Source: Pseudobdellovibrionaceae bacterium (GTDB taxonomy: Bacteria; Bdellovibrionota; Bdellovibrionia; Bdellovibrionales; JAMPXM01). From it: a stretch of 11,591 bases of DNA. Numbering within the stretch: the stretch's first letter is position 1; every line of letters begins with the position of its first letter. The notes beneath the pieces were generated by a model that was not told where the DNA came from, ran no database searches, and saw nothing but the letters and a program-made list of their open reading frames with translations. The DNA lies in assembly GCA_913774795.1 (NCBI GenBank), contig CAJYIL010000324.1, forward strand, positions 1-11,591, in the 5' to 3' direction. A program made the translations under genes and the position numbers. Positions 1-6,303 of this stretch are shown piece by piece.

Positions 1-699
1 GACGCGACCGTAAAGTTGCAGCACGCGCATTCCGCCGACGTTCTCCGCGACAAATGCATTGATCGCCGCGAGCTTTGCTTTTGAAGCGCGCTGAGCTTCG
101 AAAACTTGCTGGCTCAACTTCCAGATCACCCAAGCGAGGGGAGGCGCGATGAGCAAAGTGAGAATGGTGAGTTTCACCGAAATCACGGCCATCGCGATCA
201 CGATGGCAATCATCGATACGAGCGCCGCGAAGACGTTAATCAACCCTTGTGTGAAAACTTCGCCGAGCGCGACGACGTCGTTCGTTAGACGAGTGACGAT
301 GCGACCCGAAGGCGTCTTGTCGAAATAAGAAATTGGCAGATTCTGCACGTGATCGATGAGCGACGACCGCAATTCGTAGAGAACGCCGTTGCCGAGTTTA
401 CCAAAAACGTAGGCTTGAACGAAATCCATCAGCGCACTAGTCGTCAGCAAAATGAAATAGCCGATAGCCGCAAATAAGATCACGTTGCGATCGTTCAAGG
501 CGACGCCGGAGTCGATCGCTTTTCCGAAGACGAGAACGGCTAGTCGACCGGCGGTTGCGCCTAGAGCCACCGCGCCGATAGAGATGAAGAACGCAAGCTT
601 TCGGCGCATGAAATAGGGCCACAATCGAACGAAGATCTCGAGAATACTCGTACCGACCCGAATTTTATCTTCGCGCAACTCATCGATCGGCGAACTCAT
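1..699 (-). CDS. ABC exporter half-transporter, consensus-type partner (partial, 3' end outside window)
   Basis: This is the N-terminal 233 residues of an ABC exporter subunit; the frame is open to the window edge, so the ATP-binding domain is not visible. Hydrophobic segments lie at about residues 35-59, 73-98, 153-173 and 174-195, as expected for the first four helices of a type-1 exporter transmembrane domain. The stretch SYFDKTPSGRIVTRLTND (124-141) matches the coupling region typical of bacterial ABC exporters. The ATG overlaps the stop codon of the upstream ABC gene by four bases (ATGA), and a GGAAG motif lies about 6 bases before it, which fixes the start and suggests translational coupling. 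Known family: MdlB/BmrD/TM288-like partners lie directly after an MdlA/BmrC/TM287-like gene. By that logic this should carry the catalytic Walker B Glu, but that part is outside the window. The substrate is unknown. Confidence 0.9.
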   Translation of the reverse strand, partial: MSSPIDELREDKIRVGTSILEIFVRLWPYFMRRKLAFFISIGAVALGATAGRLAVLVFGKAIDSGVALNDRNVILFAAIGYFILLTTSALMDFVQAYVFGKLGNGVLYELRSSLIDHVQNLPISYFDKTPSGRIVTRLTNDVVALGEVFTQGLINVFAALVSMIAIVIAMAVISVKLTILTLLIAPPLAWVIWKLSQQVFEAQRASKAKLAAINAFVAENVGGMRVLQLYGRV

Positions 700-2486
700 A
701 GCTGACTTCCGATGAGGGCTGTTTCACCAGGAACGCTGGGCGTGTTCGATTGCATCTCGTTGAGTTCACGATAAGTCGCGCAAGTCTCGAGAAGTTCGGC
801 GTGAGAGCCGACCGCTTCGATGCGCCCCTGATTCATCACGACGATTCGGTCGGCGTGCTTCAGCGTTGCAAGACGATGTGAAACCAAAATCACGGTTTGC
901 GAAGAGCCTCCACCTGTTGCTCGGCGGAGCTCCGACGTAATCATCTTCTCCGTGCGTCCATCGACCGCACTTAACGAATCATCGAGCATCACGACCTGCG
1001 AACGGCGGATCATCGCGCGCGCAATCGTCAGTCGCTGCTTTTGGCCGCCCGACAAGTTCACGCCGCGTTCGCCAAGGTAGGCTCCGTACGATCCCGGAAT
1101 CGACTGGATCTCCGTGTCGATGTTCACAACGCGAGTGGATTCTTGAACGGGTTCAAGACCAGGGAAATCGCTGAAGCCGAGAGCGACGTTTTCGGCGATC
1201 GTGTCGCTGAAGAGGAACACGTCTTGCGTGACGTAAGAAAACAGTGACGAGAGAGACGAGCGCTTGATCGTTTCGATCGAGCGACCATTCACGAGCACTG
1301 AACCCGGATTCACCGGAAACAAACGAGCCGCCACCTGCAGAAGCGATGTTTTCCCTGCGCCGACGGGGCCTACGATTCCGATGGTCTCGCCCGCACGAAT
1401 CGTCAGTGAAACTCCGTTCAGTGCCTCGGCGATTGCGCCGGGGTAAGAGAAGTGAAGATCCCGGAACTCGAGCGTTTCGAAGCGTTCGATCGATTCGGTG
1501 CCGGTGTCAGGAATGTCGGTTTCGGTTGCGAGCAGTTCGCGGATGCGGTCGAACGACGCGCGTCCTTGTTCCATCATGCTGATCGCAAGACCGATCGCGC
1601 TAAAGGGCCATACCATGCGGCGAACGTATTCATAGAACGCAACGAAACTTCCCAGCGTCACTCGGCCGGCCATGACATCCGGCGTGCCCCACCAAAGCAA
1701 CGCAACGAAACCAAAGATCGTCGCGGTTTGAAAAGACGGCGAGAAGAGGGCATCGATTTTCGCCACACGGTTGCAAGCGACCTCGTACTCTTTCGATAAG
1801 CGGTTGAATGACGCCAGTTGGTTTTCTTCTTGCGCAAAACCTTTGATGACCCGTACTCCGCTCACGATCTCTTGTGCGCGAGCCGAAACATCACTCAAGC
1901 GATCTTGTTCGATGCGGTATCGCTCGTGAATGGCCGTCTCAAGTTTCTTCATGATGATCGGCATGAACGGAACAAAGATCAGCGTCTTCCATGTCCAGTC
2001 GAACGAGAGCCAGCACATGATCGGCAAGATAAACGCGAGCAAGAAAATCGCGTCGAGCATCGTGAGCATGCCGGGGCCGATGGCCATCCGAAACGAGTTC
2101 ACATCATTCGTCATAAGACTCATCAATTGTCCCACGGGCGAGCGTTGGTAAAAGCTCGGGCCTAAAACGGTGAGTCTTCGAAAAATGCGGATACGGAGAT
2201 CGTGCGCGACTGAGTGATGGAAGCGTCCGAAGAAATAGCGCCAACCGTAGCGAAAGAAAGCGACGAAGAGCATGAGTCCCATGTACATCGCGATACCCTC
2301 GAGAAGTTTCGAGTTATCGCGAGCAGTGACGGCGTCGATGGCGAACTTCATTCCGAGTGGAGTGAGAACGTCCAATAAGTTCGTCATAAACAGCGAAGCA
2401 CTGCCGAGCGCAAACGCTCTCGGGTTCATCCGGAAGTAAAACCGGAACGGCCTCGCTATTAGTCCAGCATCAGAATCAAGTGACAT
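696..2486 (-). CDS. ABC exporter half-transporter, MdlA/BmrC-like, with non-consensus Walker B
   Basis: This is a full-length 596-aa inner-membrane ABC exporter subunit with a membrane domain (about 20-310) fused to an ATP-binding domain (about 335-580). Visible nucleotide-binding motifs are Walker A GPVGAGKTS (373-381), Q-loop Gln421, signature LSGGQ (478-482), Walker B VVMLDD (498-503) and H-loop His537. The residue after the Walker B Asp is Asp503, where an active ATPase has Glu. The run LDDSLSAVDGRTE closely resembles E. coli MdlA and the degenerate halves of BmrCD and TM287/288. It is therefore probably the degenerate half of a heterodimer with the next gene, which overlaps it by 4 bases in the same order as mdlA-mdlB. 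The ATG start lacks a strong ribosome site. The gene is divergent from the 99-aa gene at 2596. Export of lipids or drugs is possible; the substrate cannot be read from sequence. Confidence 0.93.
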   Translation of the reverse strand: MSLDSDAGLIARPFRFYFRMNPRAFALGSASLFMTNLLDVLTPLGMKFAIDAVTARDNSKLLEGIAMYMGLMLFVAFFRYGWRYFFGRFHHSVAHDLRIRIFRRLTVLGPSFYQRSPVGQLMSLMTNDVNSFRMAIGPGMLTMLDAIFLLAFILPIMCWLSFDWTWKTLIFVPFMPIIMKKLETAIHERYRIEQDRLSDVSARAQEIVSGVRVIKGFAQEENQLASFNRLSKEYEVACNRVAKIDALFSPSFQTATIFGFVALLWWGTPDVMAGRVTLGSFVAFYEYVRRMVWPFSAIGLAISMMEQGRASFDRIRELLATETDIPDTGTESIERFETLEFRDLHFSYPGAIAEALNGVSLTIRAGETIGIVGPVGAGKTSLLQVAARLFPVNPGSVLVNGRSIETIKRSSLSSLFSYVTQDVFLFSDTIAENVALGFSDFPGLEPVQESTRVVNIDTEIQSIPGSYGAYLGERGVNLSGGQKQRLTIARAMIRRSQVVMLDDSLSAVDGRTEKMITSELRRATGGGSSQTVILVSHRLATLKHADRIVVMNQGRIEAVGSHAELLETCATYRELNEMQSNTPSVPGETALIGSQL

Positions 2487-2511
2487 GGGCCATCAGCTTT
2501 ACACAGCCGTT

Positions 2512-2526
2512 GTCTCAAATCGAGAC
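2512..2526. repeat. short inverted repeat in divergent promoter region
   Basis: GTCTC at 2512-2516 and GAGAC at 2522-2526 are separated by 5 bases in the 109-bp gap between the divergent ABC gene and the 99-aa gene. It could be a small operator, but a 5-bp arm is common by chance. No convincing -35/-10 pair was found for either gene in this gap. Confidence 0.25.
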
Positions 2527-2595
2527 GTAGCCGCAGGGCGTTCATTCATCTCCCCCAGCGAAAGTGCCGATAAGAAGTCATAAGGAGTGAAACGA

Positions 2596-2895
2596 ATGTA
2601 TTCACCAGAAGAACTGAAGAGCCTCCACGGCTTCGTTAAGCAGACAGGCGAAGGCAACTTGAAGAAGATGATGGCTGGCGGCCCGATGACCGACGTGCAC
2701 GTCAATATGCTCGTCAAATGCGTTCGTGCCTGCTCGGAGGACGAGTTCGCCACGCACTGGGAAGCCGGCTCATTCCCGAAAATTAAGTTCACGCCAGCTG
2801 AGCGCGGAATCCAAGAGAAGTGTTACGGAGTGTGGGCCGACGCCTGCAGCCGTCTCGGTCTCCTCTCACAGCAATCGGCGAAAAAAGCCGCGTAA
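2596..2895 (+). CDS. hypothetical protein, 99 aa
   Basis: I do not recognise this family. The protein is soluble-looking, with no signal peptide or membrane helix. It is Lys-rich in places, with three cysteines (one in KCVRACSED counts two; one in EKCYGVWADAC, where a second Cys also occurs, gives four in total) and a short Ala/Lys-rich tail. A very good ribosome site, AAGGAG at 2582-2587, sits 8 bases before the ATG at 2596. That favours this start over an in-frame GTG at 2587, which overlaps the ribosome site itself. A rho-independent terminator follows about 30 bases after the stop, so it looks like an independently transcribed single gene. Ribosome site, terminator and lack of overlap with other genes support it as real; no function is proposed. 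Confidence 0.75.
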   Translation: MYSPEELKSLHGFVKQTGEGNLKKMMAGGPMTDVHVNMLVKCVRACSEDEFATHWEAGSFPKIKFTPAERGIQEKCYGVWADACSRLGLLSQQSAKKAA

Positions 2896-3193
2896 GCGAC
2901 TCGCAGGCCGCAATCTCGTCTCGAGCCCACGCCTGAAAAGCGTGGGCTTTTGTTTTTGCCTCCGCAGCACCGAAATCGGAGCGCCTTGCACCGAAGATCT
3001 GGCAAATGGTCGAATCGTCAGGCGTTTAGCGCAGCCATGAGAGCGCTAGCTGTTTAGAACTCAGACAGTCTGTGAAAAAACGATGTGACGATCTTGGGCC
3101 CGGGGTTTTGAACGTTTTGGACCAAACAGAATCCGAACAAGCGGCCGAGCGGCGACTCCTGTACATTGCCTCCATAACCCCCGAGGTAAACCT
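2896..3193. other. intergenic region between two plus-strand genes
   Basis: This roughly 300-bp stretch has no credible coding region. It holds the terminator at 2924-2957. Further on are a small palindrome, CAGACAGTCTG (3062-3072), and a 6-bp inverted pair TAGCGC/GCGCTA around 3027-3048. Just before the secreted-protein gene there is a weak -10-like TACATT at 3162-3167 with no matching -35. The ribosome site GAGGT for that gene is at about 3182-3186. I see nothing else in it. Confidence 0.6.
2924..2957 (+). terminator. rho-independent terminator after the 99-aa gene
   Basis: A perfect 9-bp stem, AGCCCACGC (2924-2932) paired with GCGTGGGCT (2940-2948), with a 7-base loop, is followed by a T-rich run (TTTTGTTTTT through 2957). 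Stem, loop and T tract all fit an intrinsic terminator on the plus strand, about 28 bases after the stop codon. Confidence 0.88.
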
Positions 3194-3649
3194 ATGAAAA
3201 CTGCCCTCATGTCTCTCGTTGTTCTTGCTTCCTTCAACGCATTCGCGGCTCCAACGACTTTAAACTACGACATCGGCGCGCCGACGGTTGTGACAACTCA
3301 ATACGGAGTGAAAGCGTCTGACGTTCAGTTCTGCCCAGCTCTTGACGCCATGACGATTCAACAAGACGAGCAGTTAAACGGTCTCGCGCTCACGTTCACT
3401 CAGCAGCGCGGCCTTCTCCAGACAAAAGCAACGGGCATGAACCGCGGATGCATGTCAGACATCCTCTGCCCAGCTGACGATAACTTCGAATTCTTGACGA
3501 TCCCGGGCTCGGCTTCGGTCACTCGTAACAACGATGGCAACTACCCAACGACGGATTTGCCAGGTTACTCGGATCTTTCGGTTTACCTCGAAGCTCCGAC
3601 AAAGACCGGCCACGTCGCTTGTTACTACTCGATCGCTCCAGCGAAGTAA
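3194..3649 (+). CDS. secreted hypothetical protein with four cysteines, 151 aa
   Basis: The protein begins with a clear Sec signal peptide: MKTALMSLVVLASFNAFA, with likely cleavage after AFA at residue 18. The mature part, about 133 residues, is Thr/Asn/Gln-rich and has exactly four cysteines (47, 86, 92, 143), consistent with two disulfides in the periplasm or outside. There is no lipobox Cys at the cleavage site, so it is not a lipoprotein. I recognise no domain. A GAGGT ribosome site about 7 bases before the ATG supports the start. It is convergent with the secreted protease and shares a terminator with it. Such placement does not imply a joint function; an inhibitor or substrate relation would be speculation. 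Confidence 0.82.
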   Translation: MKTALMSLVVLASFNAFAAPTTLNYDIGAPTVVTTQYGVKASDVQFCPALDAMTIQQDEQLNGLALTFTQQRGLLQTKATGMNRGCMSDILCPADDNFEFLTIPGSASVTRNNDGNYPTTDLPGYSDLSVYLEAPTKTGHVACYYSIAPAK

Positions 3650-3669
3650 GTTTCAAGAACCCCAAAAAT

Positions 3670-3703
3670 AAAAAGGCCAGCTCCGAGGAGCCGGCCTTTT
3701 TTT
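3670..3703. terminator. bidirectional rho-independent terminator
   Basis: The hairpin AAAAAGGCC-A-GCTCC / GGAGC-C-GGCCTTTTT has 14 paired positions and one A/C mismatch. It has a T run on the plus strand (3697-3703) and, on the minus strand, a T run from the A tract at 3666-3674. It lies between the convergent genes ending at 3649 (plus) and 3726 (minus), so it can end transcription in both directions. Confidence 0.9.
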
Positions 3704-3725
3704 ATTTTCAAGCTGTCGATGACGC

Positions 3726-5207
3726 TTACTGAGCCATCATCTTTTCGACGTTGAGTTTGCCGCCCGAGACGACTTTGCCTTGGAGAGCCGGGACCGGAGT
3801 CGCCGAGTTCAGGAGAGCGTCTTTGATCTGCTTCACGGTCGCACCTGGGTGCGCCGAAAGGTAGAGAGCCGCTGCGCCCGCAACGTGAGGGCACGCCATC
3901 GATGTTCCGTCCCAAGTCGCCTTGATGCCGTACATGTCGATGACGGTGTCGCTGTAGTGCGAACCTACGGTCGTCGAGTAAACCTTCACGCCTGGCGCGC
4001 CGATATCGACCGTGCGCGCACCCCAGTTCGAGAACGAACCGAACGCGCTTGCTACGTCGAGAGCCGCAACCGAAACGATGTTGTCGTTGTCGTACGAAGC
4101 GGGAACGCCTGGTTTTGCATCCGAGTCGTTGTCGTAGCCAACGCCCGAGTGACCGTTGCCGGCAGCCGCGATGAAGATGACGCCTTTGTCAGCTGCGCGT
4201 TGGATCGAATCTTTCAACGCTTGGTTCTTTTCGCCTTCAGCTGGATCATCGCCTTCCGAACCCCATGAGTTCGAAAGCACTTGCGCACCGTTTGCAACCG
4301 CGTAGTCGATCGCTTTGATTGCGCCCGCTGTGTCGCCTTCGCCTTTTTCAGACAAGAAACGAAGAGCCATGATTTGCGCGTCTGGAGCAACGCCTTCGAC
4401 ACCTTTGCCGTTATCGCCGCGAGCCGCGACGTTACCTGCGCAGTGAGTGCCGTGACCTGGGTTACCGCCGCCCATCAAGATTTGGATCGGATCAACCGCG
4501 AGGTCGAACGGCTTGTTGTCGTTCGCTGCGAAATCCCAGCCCATGACGTCATCGATGTATCCGTTGCCGTCGTCATCGACGCCGTTCGACGATTTGTCGC
4601 GACCTTGAGCGTCTGTGCCCATTTCGCCTTTGTTGCGCCACATATTATCGACGAGATCTTCGTGCGTGTAATCGACGCCCGTATCGATGACCGCCACAAC
4701 AACGCCTTTACCGCGGTGTTGTGAGAGACCTTTCTTAAGGCCGATATCGTTCATGCCCCACTGTTTTGCGAAATCAGGATCTGCACCTGTTCCGCCAACT
4801 GGAGTTGCCGAAGGAAAGGGAGGGTTGTCAGCTGGCATCGCCGCTGGCTTGAAGTTTTGAGCCGCAACCATCTTCGCGAGTTGTGCGCGGAGAGCTGGCG
4901 ATTTTAATTGGTAGTTTTCGAGAAGGTGAAGTTTGTAGTTCGGTTGAACCGCGAGAACTTCTGGGTTCGAGCGAATATCTTCGATCGAGATCTCTTTTTG
5001 TTGCTCAGGCGACATTTTCACGTGAACCCACTGAGTCGCGCCCAGAGTTTCAACTTTTGATCCCGCGCCTTTCGACATGAGAGCAAAAGCTTTCAATGTT
5101 TCGACGTTTTTGAACTTGATGAGCAAGTCGCCTTGTTGAGTAGCGGCGCCTGCCGAGCCTGCTGCGAACGCGACAGTCAAAGCTGCCGTCAAAATCCCTG
5201 TCTTCAT
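3726..5207 (-). CDS. secreted subtilisin-like serine protease (S8 family)
   Basis: This is a pre-pro-protease of 493 aa that cleaves peptide bonds outside the cytoplasm. It has a signal peptide (1 to about 21, ending AGSAGA). An inhibitor-I9-like propeptide follows at about 25-95 (GDLLIKFKN to VLAVQPNYKL). The S8 catalytic domain spans about 145-475. The catalytic triad is intact: Asp175 in VIDTGVDYTHEDL, His252 in GHGTHCAG, Ser436 in GTSMACPH; the oxyanion Asn351 is in AAAGNGHSG. A DDDGNGYIDD segment (about 211-220) between Asp and His resembles a calcium-binding loop and lengthens that interval to 77 residues, compared with about 32 in subtilisin. The ATG at 5207 is preferred; a GTG three bases upstream has better spacing (8) to GAGGGG and is a fair alternative. 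A TTG at 5216 is too close to that site. There is no C-terminal anchor or secretion domain. The likely role is extracellular or periplasmic protein degradation. Confidence 0.95.
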   Translation of the reverse strand: MKTGILTAALTVAFAAGSAGAATQQGDLLIKFKNVETLKAFALMSKGAGSKVETLGATQWVHVKMSPEQQKEISIEDIRSNPEVLAVQPNYKLHLLENYQLKSPALRAQLAKMVAAQNFKPAAMPADNPPFPSATPVGGTGADPDFAKQWGMNDIGLKKGLSQHRGKGVVVAVIDTGVDYTHEDLVDNMWRNKGEMGTDAQGRDKSSNGVDDDGNGYIDDVMGWDFAANDNKPFDLAVDPIQILMGGGNPGHGTHCAGNVAARGDNGKGVEGVAPDAQIMALRFLSEKGEGDTAGAIKAIDYAVANGAQVLSNSWGSEGDDPAEGEKNQALKDSIQRAADKGVIFIAAAGNGHSGVGYDNDSDAKPGVPASYDNDNIVSVAALDVASAFGSFSNWGARTVDIGAPGVKVYSTTVGSHYSDTVIDMYGIKATWDGTSMACPHVAGAAALYLSAHPGATVKQIKDALLNSATPVPALQGKVVSGGKLNVEKMMAQ

Positions 5208-5335
5208 CACTACCAATTCCCCTCAAAGTAGGTGTCGCATCCGTGCGAGAGTTTCGAATCTGTAACGGAAAAAGCTTAGGTTCCAATTTGGGACCTGCCT
5301 AGTAAAAAGCTAGACCTTCGTCAGATTTCGACGTC

Positions 5336-5362
5336 ATCGCGCGACATCCTTATGTGCGCGAT
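5336..5362. repeat. strong stem-loop / inverted repeat
   Basis: Left arm ATCGCGCGACAT (5336-5347) pairs with right arm ATGTGCGCGAT (5352-5362) over 11 base pairs with one bulged G, around a CCTT loop. There is no T tract on either strand, so it is not an intrinsic terminator. It sits about 130 bp upstream of the protease start and about 330 bp upstream of nuoB. It could be a regulator binding site or an RNA structure. Confidence 0.7.
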
Positions 5363-5484
5363 AACTCGTGATTTGTCTTGAACATGCTCATCGAGCCAGC
5401 ACGTCCCAGTAAGAGCGGTGAGTCACACGAAACGTGGTCGCATGTCGCAACCGTTCGGGAGCCTTGAGTTAGGAAAAACGCAAT

Positions 5485-5502
5485 CCGTCAAAGCTTCGAC
5501 GG
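5485..5502. repeat. near-perfect 18-bp palindrome
   Basis: CCGTCAAAGCTTCGACGG equals its own reverse complement except at one symmetric pair (A/C at positions 6 and 13). It lies in the divergent non-coding region about 190 bp upstream of nuoB. A dimeric regulator site is possible; chance cannot be excluded. Confidence 0.4.
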
Positions 5503-5565
5503 CGTTGGTGCTTACGATGTGATCAATTGCTCGGCTGCCCTCTGACAGACCTTTTTCGGTGTCTA

Positions 5566-5631
5566 CGAAACGCGCACGGATGGTTGCGGAAAAGGAATCA
5601 GAAATCGCGCTGTTACCAGTCGAAACGCGCA
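5566..5631. repeat. direct repeat pair CGAAACGCGCA upstream of nuoB
   Basis: An identical 11-mer, CGAAACGCGCA, occurs at 5566-5576 and 5621-5631, 55 bp apart start to start. A 7-base partial copy (CGAAACG) is at 5428-5434. The second copy ends 8 bases before the proposed -35 box of the nuo promoter. Repeated sites of this spacing could bind an activator or repressor, but the base composition favours such words. Confidence 0.4.
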
Positions 5632-5638
5632 TTCGAAA

Positions 5639-5667
5639 ATGACAACCAGTTGAGATTGCTCTTTACT
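5639..5667 (+). promoter_or_regulatory. candidate sigma70-type promoter of the nuo operon
   Basis: ATGACA (5639-5644; 5 of 6 to TTGACA) and TTTACT (5662-5667; 4 of 6 to TATAAT) are separated by exactly 17 bases. A start point near 5674 would leave a leader of about 18 bases containing the GAGAGGT ribosome site of nuoB. Position and spacing fit well, but it is a consensus match by eye only. Confidence 0.4.
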
Positions 5668-5691
5668 ACTAAAACTTGAGAGGTCCTTCAT

Positions 5692-6303
5692 ATGCCACAT
5701 GACAACTCGCCATCGGTGACGGGTCACAACTCGATGCCACTGGCTCAACCAGGCCAAGCTCCGAGCGACGCGCAACTCGTCGATTCTTCTAAATCTTTCG
5801 CATTTACCACGCGCCTTGACGACGTCATCGCGTGGGGTCGCAAAAACTCGATGTGGCCGATGCCTTACGGCACCGCGTGCTGCGGGATCGAGCTGATGTC
5901 GGTCATGGGTCCGAAGTACGATCTCGCGCGTTTTGGCGCTGAAGTCGTTCGCTTCTCGCCTCGCCAAGCCGACATGTTGATCGTCGCCGGTACGATCACC
6001 GAAAAAATGGCGCCGGTCTTGGTTCACATCTACGAACAGATGCTCGATCCGAAATACGTGATCTCGATGGGTGCTTGCGCATCGTCGGGTGGTTTCTACC
6101 GCGCGTATCACGTTCTCCAAGGCATCGATAAAGTCATTCCGGTCGACGTGTTTGTTCCAGGATGTCCTCCGACACCTGAAGCGGTTCTCGACGGCGTCAT
6201 GACTCTTCAACGCATGATCGCGGAACACCATCCGCGTCCTTGGGCGAAGAACTGGAAGCGCCCGGCGTGGATGAAGCAATTGGGAACAGGTGCGCCAGTA
6301 TGA
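5692..6303 (+). CDS. nuoB: NADH:quinone oxidoreductase subunit B (NuoB)
   Basis: NuoB is the complex I connecting subunit that holds the last Fe-S cluster, N2, and passes electrons to quinone at the NuoB/NuoD interface. All four N2 ligands are visible: adjacent Cys63-Cys64 in GTACCGIELMS, Cys129 in GACASSGG and Cys158 in PGCPPTPE. The 203-aa length is within the usual range, with about 35 non-conserved residues before the core starts near FAFTTRLDDVIAWGRKNS. A GAGAGGT ribosome site about 7 bases before the ATG supports the start. It is the first gene of the operon and overlaps nuoCD by ATGA. nuoA, which usually precedes it, is not here. Confidence 0.97.
   Translation: MPHDNSPSVTGHNSMPLAQPGQAPSDAQLVDSSKSFAFTTRLDDVIAWGRKNSMWPMPYGTACCGIELMSVMGPKYDLARFGAEVVRFSPRQADMLIVAGTITEKMAPVLVHIYEQMLDPKYVISMGACASSGGFYRAYHVLQGIDKVIPVDVFVPGCPPTPEAVLDGVMTLQRMIAEHHPRPWAKNWKRPAWMKQLGTGAPV

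Larger units (their letters stand above)
5208..5691. other. non-coding divergent regulatory region, protease / nuo operon
   Basis: This 484-bp gap between two divergently transcribed genes has no convincing coding region. A 69-residue minus-strand frame at 5423-5632 lacks a ribosome site and any recognisable motif. The region holds a strong stem-loop (5336-5362), an inverted repeat (5485-5502), an 11-bp direct repeat (5566-5576 and 5621-5631, with a partial third copy at 5428-5434) and a plausible nuoB promoter (5639-5667). Its length is large for two promoters, leaving room for regulator sites or a small RNA; the latter is only a possibility. Confidence 0.7.

Noticed and set aside
2499..2792. 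97-codon minus-strand frame over the ABC/99-aa gene boundary
   Set aside because: It conflicts with the well-signalled 99-aa gene on the plus strand and has no ribosome site or domain.
3780..4268. 162-codon plus-strand frame inside the protease gene
   Set aside because: It is antisense to the intact S8 catalytic domain and has low-complexity Arg/Val composition typical of a shadow frame.
5217..5345. Promoter for the protease on the minus strand
   Set aside because: The best TTGGAA/TACAGA pair matches consensus poorly (4 of 6 and 3 of 6), so it is not listed as a feature.
5423..5632. 69-codon minus-strand frame in the non-coding divergent region
   Set aside because: No ribosome site, no motif, and it covers the repeats and lies just upstream of the likely nuo promoter; probably random.
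5563..6279. 238-codon minus-strand open frame opposite nuoB
   Set aside because: It is antisense to a certain nuoB, is rich in Arg/His with no domain, and is explained by the codon bias of nuoB.
6240..6299. Upstream in-frame ATG extending NuoCD by 20 residues
   Set aside because: It would overlap nuoB by 64 bases; the ATG at 6300 has a ribosome site and an ATGA junction like the rest of the operon.
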